Assembly (NCBI GenBank): GCA_017440935.1 | Contig: JAFSAO010000022.1 | Coordinates: forward strand, 62,001 to 126,000 | From: Opitutales bacterium | Lineage (GTDB): Bacteria > Verrucomicrobiota > Verrucomicrobiia > Opitutales > UBA953 | Direction of reading: 5' to 3' | Length of the DNA stretch: 64,000 nucleotides | In this document: in pieces, positions 24,113 to 34,138 of the stretch | Layout: the number at the start of each line of letters is the position of its first letter | Numbering within the stretch: position 1 is the stretch's first letter | Made by a program: the position numbers and the translations under genes | Notes under the pieces: model-generated | What the model saw: the letters and a program-made list of their open reading frames with translations, nothing else | The model's database searches: none | Told to the model about the DNA's origin: nothing

Positions 24113-26008
24113 TTATTTTTTCTTAGTCCGTTTGCTGTAAGCAACAACGCGCGTTCCGTCCCACCCGACGGCATCGACGCGAGTCGATCCCGCCGGATAA
24201 CGCACGACGGTAAACTCGTTGTTTTTTGAACCGAGCCCCGTCATTGAAATTTGAGTAAGTTCGTCTCCCGAATATGTTTCGTAGGCGACAACATTTTTCC
24301 ACTTTCCGTGCGGGAACGTAAGTTGCGTCCCGTCTTCGGAAACCTCCACGCCGCGCCCGCGCGTGCCTTTGACGGGCAACTTCTTACGGAAAGCGTCAAC
24401 ATTGTTGGCGCAAATATAGTAAATGACGGGACTTGCCGCAGGCGGGAATTTTTCTCCGATTTTTTTCAGTCTTTTGCAGTCTTCTTCCGTAATAGTGAGC
24501 TGCCCGCGCACATAATCGTCCATTTCCCGATCAATGGGTTTGAGCATTCCGATTGCTTCAAAAAACGGCATAAGATTCCGATTGGAAACCCGGCAGGCAT
24601 TTTTCATGAATTCGAGCTGAAGCGCTCCGTTATCGACCTTTCCGGACTCGGTTTTCGGAACATCCGCCTTGCGGGCAAGTTCAAACATCTTCGGATAAAA
24701 GTCCGCCGGTCCGAGCCCGGCAACATTCATGTAAAGTTGAAGCTGCCAAAGCGGAGCGACTTTGACGAAATGGTCGCCTCCGTCTTCGTAGTTTTCCCGC
24801 TTGTCCGGTCCGTATTGGCAAAGCCAGTTTTCTTTATGAACGAGCGCCGAATTCAAATAAGAATTGAAACGACCTCCGATAATTCCGCCTACGCGGTCGG
24901 CGCAATTTTCTCCTTCAAGCCGAAGATTTTCCGGACTCAATTTGTAGTTTGCCCAGCAGGAATAAATGTTGTTTGTAACTTCCGTCGTGCACACCCACAT
25001 CAGGTTCGGGCGCGTTTGGTTGACGTGACCGAACTCGTGCGAAATCGCCCAAGAGTTTTTGAGAACCTGCTGGGGATTCCCAACCTGCCCCATCGTGTTG
25101 TCGTTAAACGCCGCGCCGAATCCGTCCGCGTGCATGAACCCTTTCCACATGGTGCGCCCGTGCATATGATTGGGTTTGCGGTGACCGAACTGCGTCAGTC
25201 CCATGATTTCGTCCTGCTGGATCCGGATGATTTCGTCGTAGTTGCGAATGAGCGCAAGCCCGTCGTCCGGACAGGTCTTTTTCATCGTTTCCGCGCAAAA
25301 CACGAGCTGAACGTATTTGCCGACAATATCGAGACAATCCCCCTCGATATTGTCGAGCATCTCGCGCCAATCCTTATTTGTCGATTTGTCTCCGTAAAAA
25401 ACGCCGTTTGCCGTTCCCGTGGCAATGTTTACGGCAACGGGAGCGGACCCAAGGTCTTCCGTGTAGTAATTGAAATAAGCAAGACCGTTATTTTTTACTT
25501 CAAAAACATTTGCCCCGCTATGAAGCGGATACATATCCCCGTGCCCGTAGCGATCGCCCTGATCCCAACATTGAATCCTTAGGGAAACATTTTGTCCCTT
25601 CGGGATTTTCCCGACAAAAATGACGGCGATTTCGCCCTCCTTAAAATAAACACCCGTGGGATTCTCAAATTGGCTGTAAGAATTTGTTTTGAGCTCCCTT
25701 GAAAGCTGATGCACCGGATAATACGGACGAAACTTGTGCCGCCGCACCTTCGGTTTGTAGGTTTTGTTCAACATGCGCGTCGCAATATCTTTCAAAACCG
25801 GATTTTTCATTTTTTTGACGGTTTTTTCGGAAACATTCTTCCTCAGCTGCGCACACAGCGGAGACGTAAAAACCGCCTTCATCTCCGATTTCGATTTTTT
25901 CAGCTCCAAAAGTATTTTTTCCGGAGAATCCGCAATCGCGGGAACGCCCGCAACCACAAGAAAAACGCCAATAAAAACAAGGCGCAAAAATTTGAGAAAT
26001 CGCAACAT
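24113..26008 (-). CDS. Peptidase M60/enhancin-like secreted metalloprotease
   Basis: 631 aa from the ATG at 26008, preceded by a GGGGGCG ribosome-binding site. Signal peptide RFLKFLRLVFIGVFLVVAGV. The centre has ISHEFGHVNQ (HEFGH at 324-328) followed about 15 residues later by Glu in TTEVTN, the gluzincin HExxH...E pattern of M60, plus the upstream segment NPTGVYFKEGE, which matches the M60 N-terminal 'ATGLYAPAG'-like part. M60 enzymes cleave mucin-type glycoproteins at O-glycosylated residues. An N-terminal helical segment (30-90) is not recognised. No PEP-CTERM tail. Monocistronic; ddl follows 79 bases downstream. Confidence 0.83.
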   Translation of the reverse strand: MLRFLKFLRLVFIGVFLVVAGVPAIADSPEKILLELKKSKSEMKAVFTSPLCAQLRKNVSEKTVKKMKNPVLKDIATRMLNKTYKPKVRRHKFRPYYPVHQLSRELKTNSYSQFENPTGVYFKEGEIAVIFVGKIPKGQNVSLRIQCWDQGDRYGHGDMYPLHSGANVFEVKNNGLAYFNYYTEDLGSAPVAVNIATGTANGVFYGDKSTNKDWREMLDNIEGDCLDIVGKYVQLVFCAETMKKTCPDDGLALIRNYDEIIRIQQDEIMGLTQFGHRKPNHMHGRTMWKGFMHADGFGAAFNDNTMGQVGNPQQVLKNSWAISHEFGHVNQTRPNLMWVCTTEVTNNIYSCWANYKLSPENLRLEGENCADRVGGIIGGRFNSYLNSALVHKENWLCQYGPDKRENYEDGGDHFVKVAPLWQLQLYMNVAGLGPADFYPKMFELARKADVPKTESGKVDNGALQLEFMKNACRVSNRNLMPFFEAIGMLKPIDREMDDYVRGQLTITEEDCKRLKKIGEKFPPAASPVIYYICANNVDAFRKKLPVKGTRGRGVEVSEDGTQLTFPHGKWKNVVAYETYSGDELTQISMTGLGSKNNEFTVVRYPAGSTRVDAVGWDGTRVVAYSKRTKKK

Positions 26009-26342
26009 AAGCAACGCCCCCTAACTCTAATTTTCCGAAGGCGAAACTCAACTACGAATTTTTTACAAACAACGCCCGCCAATCCGCGTTCCCGCAGGTT
26101 ACCTGCGGGAACCTTTTTTTGTTGGGAGTGAAGACCTCCCGGTCTTCACCGCGAAGCGAACGTTAAAAAATTCTCTCACAGAGACACAACGCCACGGAGT
26201 TTTTTATAAAAAATCTCTGTGTTAAAAACCGTAAATCCGTGTGTTTTCGTCCTTTCCCGTAAAAAAAGGCGTTCCCGTGAATCGGCTTTCGCCGCGGGAA
26301 CGCCTTTCTTTAAGCGTTAAGCTTTAATCTCTAATCTTTCAA
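26009..26342. other. Intergenic region with three hairpins and relic repeats
   Basis: No gene. GTTCCCGCAG/CTGCGGGAAC (26088-26097, 26103-26112), followed on the plus strand by a 7-T run, is an orphan terminator. GTGAAGACC/GGTCTTCAC (26128-26136, 26141-26149) is a perfect hairpin with a 4-base loop. A degenerate CTCACAGAGACAC...AATCTCTGTG repeat spans 26172-26221. The eno terminator follows at 26265-26307. Confidence 0.7.
26258..26312 (-). terminator. Motif-based terminator of eno, with conserved AT-rich tail
   Basis: AAAGGCGTTCCCG (26265-26277) pairs with CGGGAACGCCTTT (26295-26307). T-rich on the minus strand beyond the stem. The 26308-26344 segment (TTAAGCGTTAAGCTTTAATC...) is nearly repeated beside the dnaK and guaA terminators. 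Confidence 0.85.
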
Positions 26343-27834
<1,492 letters not shown>

Positions 27835-28740
27835 TTATGCCGGAATTTCGGAATATTCGGAAACCGCCGTTCCCGCGACAGCCGGCGCGATTTTCTTAAC
27901 CATGCCGGTAAGGATGCCTCCGGGACCGCATTCGATCGTTTCGGTTACGCCGAGTTCGACGGCACCGCGCACGCAGTCTTCCCAAAGCACGGAGGAAACG
28001 ACCTGCTTGGCGAGCGCTTCGCGCATGGCGGCGGGATCGTCGATAAGCGTTCCCGTGGTGTTCGTGAAGACCGGGATTTCCGGTTTTTTAAATTCGACGG
28101 ACGCGAGGAAACTCGCGAACTCGGCGCGCGCCGGTTCCATCAGACGGGAGTGATACGCGCCCGCGACGACAAGCGGGATTGCACGCTTAAATTGCTTCGT
28201 TTCGTTGTTTTTCGCACAAGCGGCGGCAATTTTTTCCGCATCACCGGAAATCACGATTTGCCCCGGCGTGTTGAAATTCGCCGCATCGACGTCAAATTCT
28301 TTGCAGAACGCAAGCACGTCTTCGCGGGAACCGCCGATAATCGCTGCCATGCCGCCCTTGGTTTTGTCGCAGGCTTCCTGCATGAGGCGACCGCGCTCGG
28401 CGACGACTTTCAGCCCCGTTTCAAAATCCCAAACTCCGGCAACGGCGTAGGCGGTGAGTTCGCCGATGCTGAGCCCGAGCACGCATTTAAGATCGGCGAG
28501 TTTGCCCTGTTCTTTGAGAATTTGGGCAATCACGTAGCCCTGTGTGAAAAGAGCCGGTTGGCAAACGCGTGTTTCCGTCAGCGTTTCCTGCGGACCTTCG
28601 AAGCAAATCTGCTTCAGGTCAAACGGCAAAACCGCATTCGCGCGGTCATAAAGTTCACGCGCAATCGCCGAATTTTCGTAAAGCGACTTGCCCATGCCGA
28701 CTTTCTGGGCGCCCTGCCCGGAGAAAAGGAGTGCTTTCAT
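27835..28740 (-). CDS. fabD: Malonyl-CoA:ACP transacylase
   Basis: 301 aa from the ATG at 28740 (an in-frame ATG at 28752 adds four residues). Loads malonyl onto acyl carrier protein for fatty acid synthesis. N-terminus KALLFSGQGAQKVGMGKSLY, active-site serine in LGLSIGELTAYAVAG (GxSxG), arginine in ERGRLMQEAC, and histidine in VAGAYHSRLMEPA. No other fab gene adjacent; eno follows after an AT-rich gap. Confidence 0.95.
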   Translation of the reverse strand: MKALLFSGQGAQKVGMGKSLYENSAIARELYDRANAVLPFDLKQICFEGPQETLTETRVCQPALFTQGYVIAQILKEQGKLADLKCVLGLSIGELTAYAVAGVWDFETGLKVVAERGRLMQEACDKTKGGMAAIIGGSREDVLAFCKEFDVDAANFNTPGQIVISGDAEKIAAACAKNNETKQFKRAIPLVVAGAYHSRLMEPARAEFASFLASVEFKKPEIPVFTNTTGTLIDDPAAMREALAKQVVSSVLWEDCVRGAVELGVTETIECGPGGILTGMVKKIAPAVAGTAVSEYSEIPA

Positions 28741-28818
28741 AATTGTGTCCATTATTGCGAGTTTACGCGGGAACGTAAAGGGAAAAGGAATCCTGAAACA
28801 GCGTTCCCGCGAGGATTG

Positions 28819-29097
28819 TCACACCATTTCAAGAATTATTTCCGGATGTTTTTCGGCAATGAAAAGAAGACGCCGCGCAGTCTCCGGCATTTTCCGGCGT
28901 CCGTATTCCCAATTGCGCAATGTATCTTTTTTGATGCCTAAAAATCGGGAAAACTGTGCCTGTGAAAGCCGCAGTTTTTTGCGAACACTTTTGGGATTAT
29001 CCGGCAAAGTAACAACGCTTCGCGGTTTTTTCACACCTTTTTCGATATCCAGAGCTTCTTGGAGCCCTGCCATAATTTCTTCGTAAAGTTCACTCAT
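28819..29097 (-). CDS. HigA-type antitoxin, XRE-family DNA-binding protein
   Basis: 92 aa from the ATG at 29097. The N-terminus SELYEEIMAGLQEALDIEKG is the typical toxin-contact helix of these antitoxins. The C-terminal helix-turn-helix is RKKLRLSQAQFSRFLGIKKD followed by TLRNWEYGRRKMPETARRLL. Its start overlaps the toxin stop by 4 bases (toxin-first order, as in higBA). It would neutralise the toxin and repress the operon; with the toxin frameshifted, it may be a solitary regulator. Confidence 0.85.
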   Translation of the reverse strand: MSELYEEIMAGLQEALDIEKGVKKPRSVVTLPDNPKSVRKKLRLSQAQFSRFLGIKKDTLRNWEYGRRKMPETARRLLFIAEKHPEIILEMV

Positions 29098-29445
29098 TTT
29101 TCGACTGTTTTTCTGATTAGTGCTGATACTTCTTTTAATTTTGCAATTTCCGATTTCGTTAAATTTTCTCTCTCGTTTTTTGCATGCGCCGTCAAAAGGT
29201 AGATTCTGCCTCTCACTTCCAAATAAAAGTAAACGACTCTGCCGCCCGCGCTTTTTCCGCGACCGCAAAGCGCCATACGGATTTTTCTGATTCCGCCGCC
29301 GCCTCGGATAACCGACACTTTTTTCGGATTTTCCGTAAGTTCTTCATACAAAAATGCTCTCTTCGATTTCTGAAATTCTTATCCTTTTTAGAGCCTTTAA
29401 GTAAGGTAGAGTTTTGACAAATTCCACCGCAAAAATAGTGCCAAT
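29094..29445 (-). pseudogene. HigB/RelE-type toxin broken by a +1 frameshift
   Basis: The C-terminal 85 codons (from a TTG at 29351) read as a RelE/HigB toxin: NPKKVSVIRGGGGIRKIRMA, GRGKSAGGRVVYFYLEVRG, LTAHAKNERENLTKSEI. The missing N-terminus is in another frame directly upstream: VEFVKTLPYLKALKRIRIS then EIEESIFV, ending at a TGA. Removing one T from the 5-T run at 29351-29355 (minus strand) would join them as EIEESILYEELTENPKK. A strong AGGAGG lies at 29457-29452, and the N-terminal frame then begins with ATT (29445) or GTG (29427). Either a real inactivating mutation or a base-calling error in a homopolymer. Confidence 0.75.
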
Positions 29446-29463
29446 GACACACCTCCTAAACAA

Positions 29464-29500
29464 GAAAAAAAAGCGTTCCAGCCAATATTCACGGGAACGC
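29464..29500 (-). terminator. Motif-based terminator of the PEP-CTERM gene
   Basis: GCGTTCC (29473-29479) pairs with GGAACGC (29494-29500). On the minus strand an uninterrupted T-run (29472-29464) follows. It lies only about seven bases before the AGGAGG site of the toxin gene. Confidence 0.85.
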
Positions 29501-29539
29501 CTGTTAACTAATTAAAACGTATGAATTAATATACGAAAA

Positions 29540-30298
29540 CTATTTGCGGCGGCGACGCGAAGCAACCAACGCCAAAGCACCTAATCCAGCCAACATTCCG
29601 AACGCTGACGGCTCGGGAACGGCGACGAGCGAAACCGATTTCAAACCAGCGAACGTTCCGGCGGTATAATCCTGAGATGTCGAAATACGGACTTTCATCG
29701 ACTCGGCCTCAATATCAGCAAGGGCGGAAGAAAGAGCATACGTCGTCGTACGAGAGGCCTCTTCCCCCGCAGACGTACTACCGCTACTAACGTCGATAGA
29801 GTAGGTTCCAAGATTTACCCAGTCAGCACTTCTGCCAAGAGCATATTCAACCGTAAATCCTACATATTTTCCTGCATCGTTATTGTCAGGTGATGTTGTC
29901 GAATTAACCGTGCCCGTCGGAGCCGTTCCGCCACCCGAGTTTTGCCAAGCATTAGAACCATTGAACCCTACAGTTTCAATTTTGATGCCTGAGAGCGTAA
30001 AATCTTCCGTCAATCCAGAAAAATTAATAACGAGCTGCCATTGTCCGGCATTAGCGACATTGACATCCGGAGCGAGAAATCCAGCAGTAACTCCGGCGCT
30101 ACGAACTCCCAGATCTATCGTATAGTCCGTCGAAGTCGCCGAAGCGGATTTCATCAGTGACTCAATCGTAATTAAATCACTACCTGTTGCGATGTTCGCA
30201 ACCGCCGTTCCCGTCGAAGAAAACGTTGCCGTAATATCCGCATTCGCGAATGTTGTTCCAGCGGCGAGGAGAGCCGCGATGGTGATATATTTTTTCAT
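29540..30298 (-). CDS. PEP-CTERM exported protein of unknown function
   Basis: 252 aa from the ATG at 30298 (one at 30319 is also possible). Signal peptide KKYITIAALLAAGTTFANA, a Thr/Ser/Gly-rich beta-type body with no recognised domain, and a C-terminal sorting signal VPEPSAFGMLAGLGALALVA followed by SRRRRK. Such proteins are exported and processed by an exosortase, often becoming surface or matrix components. It has its own terminator and lies between the toxin-antitoxin locus and dnaK. Confidence 0.85.
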   Translation of the reverse strand: MKKYITIAALLAAGTTFANADITATFSSTGTAVANIATGSDLITIESLMKSASATSTDYTIDLGVRSAGVTAGFLAPDVNVANAGQWQLVINFSGLTEDFTLSGIKIETVGFNGSNAWQNSGGGTAPTGTVNSTTSPDNNDAGKYVGFTVEYALGRSADWVNLGTYSIDVSSGSTSAGEEASRTTTYALSSALADIEAESMKVRISTSQDYTAGTFAGLKSVSLVAVPEPSAFGMLAGLGALALVASRRRRK

Positions 30299-30592
30299 GA
30301 TGATGAGTAGTTTTTTCATTTTTATAAGAGTTATTGAAGACGGCTCCCCAACTTCGTATTAGAGACAAATTTACCGTCAACGAGAATTGGATTTTCGCAA
30401 AAAAAAAAACAGCCTCTGCAAGGTTTTTTTTCGTTCCCGCCGCAGAACCTCCCTCCCTCTTGGATCTTTTTGTTCTTAAAAAACTTTGCGTTCTTTGCGT
30501 TAAAAATAAATCCGGGCGTTCCCATGAAAAAAGCGTTCCCGCGAATATTCACGGGAACGCTCTTCTTTAAGCCTTAGTCTTTAAGCTCTCGA
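30299..30592. other. Intergenic region with degenerate CTTTGCGTT repeat and dnaK terminator
   Basis: No gene. 30478-30510 contains ACTTTGCGTTCTTTGCGTTAAAAA, a degenerate repeat also hinted at near 41195-41222. The dnaK terminator occupies its end. Confidence 0.5.
30527..30560 (-). terminator. Motif-based terminator of dnaK
   Basis: GCGTTCCCG (30533-30541) and CGGGAACGC (30552-30560) enclose the palindrome GAATATTC. On the minus strand CTTTTTTC follows. The half AATATTCACGGGAACGC is identical to the right half of the terminator at 29473-29500. Confidence 0.9.
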
Positions 30593-32518
30593 CTATTTGT
30601 CGTCGACGACTTCGAAGTCGGCATCGACGGCGCCGTTGCCGCCTTTCTTGGCGGATGAAGCGTCATTCTGCGGGGGCGGCGGAGGCGTTCCCGCGCCGGC
30701 TTGCTGTTGCTGCTGAGCGAATTGCTGAGCCGCCTGCATGATGCTTTCGATTTTGGAAACCTGTTCGTTAATCGCGTCGAGCGTGGAAGATTTGTCTTCG
30801 AGCACTTTCTTCGCGTCGGCGAGGAGCTTGTCCATTTCCGCTTTTTGTTCGGCGGGAACTTTGTCTCCGGCTTCCTTGATTTGTTTTTCGATTTGGAAAA
30901 CGTAGGCGTCGAGCTTGTTGCGCGCTTCGGCGGTTTCGCGCAGGATTTTGTCTTCCGCGGCGTGAAGTTCGGCTTCTTTGCGGAGTTTTTCAACTTCGTC
31001 TTTGCTCAAGCCGGACGATCCCGTGATGGAAATTTCCTGGCTCTTGCCCGTGCCTTTATCGATGGCGGAAACGTGCAAAATGCCGTTCGCATCGATGTCG
31101 AAGGTAACTTCGATTTGCGGCGTGCCGCGCGGCGCGGGATTGATTCCGTCGAGGCGGAAAAGCCCGAGTTGCTTGTTGTCCTTCGCCATCGGGCGTTCGC
31201 CTTGGAGAACGCGGATGTCGACAGCGGTCTGGTTGTCCGCGTAGGTCGAGAAAATCTGGGATTTTTTCGTCGGAATCGTCGAATTGCGTTCAATCATCGG
31301 CGTAGAAACACCGCCGGCGGTTTCGATGGAAAGCGTGAGCGGCGTAACGTCGAGCAGAAGCACGTCGCGAACATCGCCCTTGAGCACGCCGCCCTGAATG
31401 GAAGCGCCGATGGCGACGACTTCGTCCGGGTTCACGCCCTTGTGCGGTTCTTTTCCCGCGAGGCTGCGGGCGACTTCGACGACTTTCGGCATACGCGTCA
31501 TACCGCCGACGAGAACGAGTTCGTTAATTTCGCTCATGGAAAGCTCGGCGTCGCGCAAGCATTTTTCAAACGGAATGCGCGTGCGTTCGAGCAAGTCGTC
31601 GCAAAGCTGTTCGAGCTTGGCGCGCGTGAGCTGGACATTCAAGTGCTTCGGCCCCGTGGCGTCCGCCGTGATGAAGGGCAGATTGATGTCGGTGGAATTG
31701 GTGGACGAAAGCGCGATTTTGGCTTTTTCCGCTTCTTCTTTCAGGCGTTGGAGCGCGATCGGGTCGTTGCGGAGGTCGATTCCGTTTTCGGCTTTGAAGC
31801 CGTCGACGAGCCACGAAATGATACGTTCGTCGAAGTTGTCGCCGCCGAGCTGCGTGTCGCCGTTGGTGGCTTTGACTTCAAAGACGCCGTCGCCGATTTC
31901 GAGAATGGAAACGTCATACGTTCCGCCGCCGAGATCGTAAACCGCGATTTTTTCGTCGGATTTTTTATCCAAACCGTAAGCGAGGGAAGCGGCGGTCGGT
32001 TCGTTGATGATGCGGAGCACTTCGAGCCCTGCGATCGTTCCCGCGTCCTTCGTGGCTTGGCGTTGAGCGTCGTTAAAATACGCGGGAACGGTGATGACCG
32101 CCTGCGTGATTTTTTCGCCGAGATAGGCTTCGGCGTCGGCTTTCATTTTGGCGAGCACCATCGCGGAGATTTGTTCCGGCGCGAAGGTTTCCGTTTTGCC
32201 GTTCACTTCCGCCTGAATTGCGGCATCGCCGTTTTTGCCTTCAACGACGGTGAACGGGAACGATTTGATTTCTTCCTGAACTTCCGCAAATTTGCGGCCG
32301 ATCAGGCGTTTTGCCGAAAAAATCGTGTTTTTCGGGTTCGTAACGGCTTGGCGTTTTGCCGCCTGTCCGACGAGGCGTTCGCCGTTTTTCGCAAACGCGA
32401 CTACCGAAGGCGTCGTGCGCGCGCCTTCGCTGTTCGGGATGACGACGGGTTCGCCGCCTTCCATGACAGCCATGCAAGAATTGGTGGTACCAAGGTCTAT
32501 TCCAAGAATTTTACTCAT
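30593..32518 (-). CDS. dnaK: Chaperone DnaK (Hsp70)
   Basis: 641 aa. ATP-dependent folding chaperone. N-terminus [87 protein letters not shown], and the substrate domain with [16 protein letters not shown]. The Gln/Pro-rich linker ([20 protein letters not shown]) ends in FEVVDDK, close to the usual EEVKDDK-type tail. No grpE, dnaJ or hrcA adjacent, and I saw no CIRCE element upstream. Confidence 0.98.
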   Translation of the reverse strand: MSKILGIDLGTTNSCMAVMEGGEPVVIPNSEGARTTPSVVAFAKNGERLVGQAAKRQAVTNPKNTIFSAKRLIGRKFAEVQEEIKSFPFTVVEGKNGDAAIQAEVNGKTETFAPEQISAMVLAKMKADAEAYLGEKITQAVITVPAYFNDAQRQATKDAGTIAGLEVLRIINEPTAASLAYGLDKKSDEKIAVYDLGGGTYDVSILEIGDGVFEVKATNGDTQLGGDNFDERIISWLVDGFKAENGIDLRNDPIALQRLKEEAEKAKIALSSTNSTDINLPFITADATGPKHLNVQLTRAKLEQLCDDLLERTRIPFEKCLRDAELSMSEINELVLVGGMTRMPKVVEVARSLAGKEPHKGVNPDEVVAIGASIQGGVLKGDVRDVLLLDVTPLTLSIETAGGVSTPMIERNSTIPTKKSQIFSTYADNQTAVDIRVLQGERPMAKDNKQLGLFRLDGINPAPRGTPQIEVTFDIDANGILHVSAIDKGTGKSQEISITGSSGLSKDEVEKLRKEAELHAAEDKILRETAEARNKLDAYVFQIEKQIKEAGDKVPAEQKAEMDKLLADAKKVLEDKSSTLDAINEQVSKIESIMQAAQQFAQQQQQAGAGTPPPPPQNDASSAKKGGNGAVDADFEVVDDK

Positions 32519-32569
32519 AGTGCCTTTCGTTTATGCAAACTGCGTGCCAAGTTTTAAAAAAATCAGGAA

Positions 32570-32635
32570 ATAAAAATTAGAAATGAGGAAGAACACTAAT
32601 TTCTAATTCCTAATTTCTCATTTTTATTTTATTTT
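32570..32635. repeat. Self-complementary AATTAGGAATGAG-type repeat
   Basis: AAAATTAGAAATGAGGAAG is followed after a short spacer by CTAATTTCTAATTCCTAATTTCTCATTTTTA. The halves can pair, between the divergent dnaK and mtaB genes. Confidence 0.6.
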
Positions 32636-32646
32636 CGCAGAAAAAC

Positions 32647-33984
32647 ATGGGCGAAATTTCCGAAATCCGTTTGTTCCCGCAAAAGCGTGCAAGCCTGTTC
32701 ACGCTGGGTTGCCGTCTCAATCAATATGAGACGGAAGCCTTACGCGACCGGCTTGAAGCGCGCGGCTACGAAGTCGTGCCGTGGGGCGTTCCCGCAGACC
32801 TCGCCGTCATCAATTCCTGCACGGTAACGCAACTCGCGGAAGCGAAATGCCGCCAGATTATCCGCGGATTTATCAAAGCCAATCCCGACGCATTTTGCGC
32901 CGTTGTAGGCTGCTATTCGCAAACGGGCGCAGAGGCGATTGCGAAAATCGAAGGCGTGGATTTAATCGTCGGAAATAGAGACAAACTTAATGTGCTCGAT
33001 TTCATCGGCGACGGAAAAAAACGGGAACGCCCGGAAATTATTTGCGGAAAAATGCCGACTTCGGAATTTTCGATTTCCGCCGCGTGTGCCTCGCCTTTCA
33101 CGAAGCGCGCCAACCTGAAAATTCAGGACGGCTGCAATTTCATGTGCAGTTACTGCATTATTCCGTTTGCGCGCGGCAGGGCGCGTTCCCGCAACCTCGC
33201 AGACCTTGTCGCCGAAGCAAAAATCCTTGCCGGACGCGGGGCACGGGAAATCACGCTTACCGGAGTTAACATCGGCACCTACGATAATTCCGGGAAAGAT
33301 ATTCTCGGCGTGGTTGATGCCGTTGCCGCCGTTCCCGGAATCGACCGTATTCGCATCGGAAGCATTGAACCGAAAACAATTCCCGACGGCATTTTTGACC
33401 GCATGAGCGATCCCGCGCACCCGCTCACGCCGTTTTTACACTTGCCGCTCCAGAGCGGGTGCGACCGCATTTTGCGCGATATGCACCGCCATTACACGCT
33501 TGCGGAATATTTGGATTTTATTCGGGAAATCGATCGCCGCGTGCCGGATATTTGTATCGGGACCGACATCATGATCGGTTTTCCCGGAGAAACGGACGAA
33601 GAATTTGCCGAAACCTGCCGCACTTTCACGGAAAATCCGTTTGCCTACGCGCATGTTTTCACTTACTCGGAACGCGCGGGAACGCCCGCCGCGCGCCGCC
33701 CGGACCGCGTTCCCGTGCCGATCAGACAACGCCGCTCCGTCGCCCTGCGCGAGCTTTCCGCCGCAAAGCACCGCGCTTTTATGCAGCGTTTTCTCGGGCG
33801 CGACGAAGAAATTCTTTTTGAAAATCCGCAGGGCAAAATTTGGCCCGGCTACACGAAAAATTTCGTGCGTGTGCTCGTTCCCGCAAGCGAATTTCCGGAC
33901 GAAAATCTCGCCAACACCTTTCGCAATATCCGCCTCACCGAAATTTCCGGCGACGCCCTCCTCGGAAAAAGAACGGAGAAATAA
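32647..33984 (+). CDS. mtaB: tRNA t6A37 methylthiotransferase MtaB
   Basis: 445 aa radical-SAM enzyme that converts t6A37 to ms2t6A37 in tRNA. N-terminal cluster-binding domain begins with FTLGCRLNQYETEALRD and includes INSCTVTQLAEAKCRQ and VVGCYSQTG. The radical SAM motif is CNFMCSYCIIPFARGRARSR (CxxxCxxC), followed by ITLTGVNIGTYD and PFLHLPLQSGCDRIL. The C-terminal TRAM domain is around residues 375-440. The RGRARSR plus LNQYE pattern distinguishes it from MiaB and RimO. Confidence 0.93.
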   Translation: MGEISEIRLFPQKRASLFTLGCRLNQYETEALRDRLEARGYEVVPWGVPADLAVINSCTVTQLAEAKCRQIIRGFIKANPDAFCAVVGCYSQTGAEAIAKIEGVDLIVGNRDKLNVLDFIGDGKKRERPEIICGKMPTSEFSISAACASPFTKRANLKIQDGCNFMCSYCIIPFARGRARSRNLADLVAEAKILAGRGAREITLTGVNIGTYDNSGKDILGVVDAVAAVPGIDRIRIGSIEPKTIPDGIFDRMSDPAHPLTPFLHLPLQSGCDRILRDMHRHYTLAEYLDFIREIDRRVPDICIGTDIMIGFPGETDEEFAETCRTFTENPFAYAHVFTYSERAGTPAARRPDRVPVPIRQRRSVALRELSAAKHRAFMQRFLGRDEEILFENPQGKIWPGYTKNFVRVLVPASEFPDENLANTFRNIRLTEISGDALLGKRTEK

Positions 33985-34138
33985 TCTCCCCCGCCCCCCC
34001 CAAAAAAAATTTAAAAATTTGGTCGCATTGTGCTTTTGCGGGAAAAACGCCGTCTTGTAACAAGTTTGTGCCAATTCTTTTCTTCTCAAAAATTTTGACG
34101 GGAACGCGAAATTTTGTTTTTTTTGTGCTCACTTCTAT

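Noticed and set aside
29414-29419. TTGACA on the plus strand as a promoter
   Set aside because: No matching -10 sequence at the right distance and no plus-strand gene downstream; it lies in the broken toxin gene.
30701-32557. 618-codon plus-strand ORF opposite dnaK
   Set aside because: Antisense shadow of the highly conserved dnaK reading frame.
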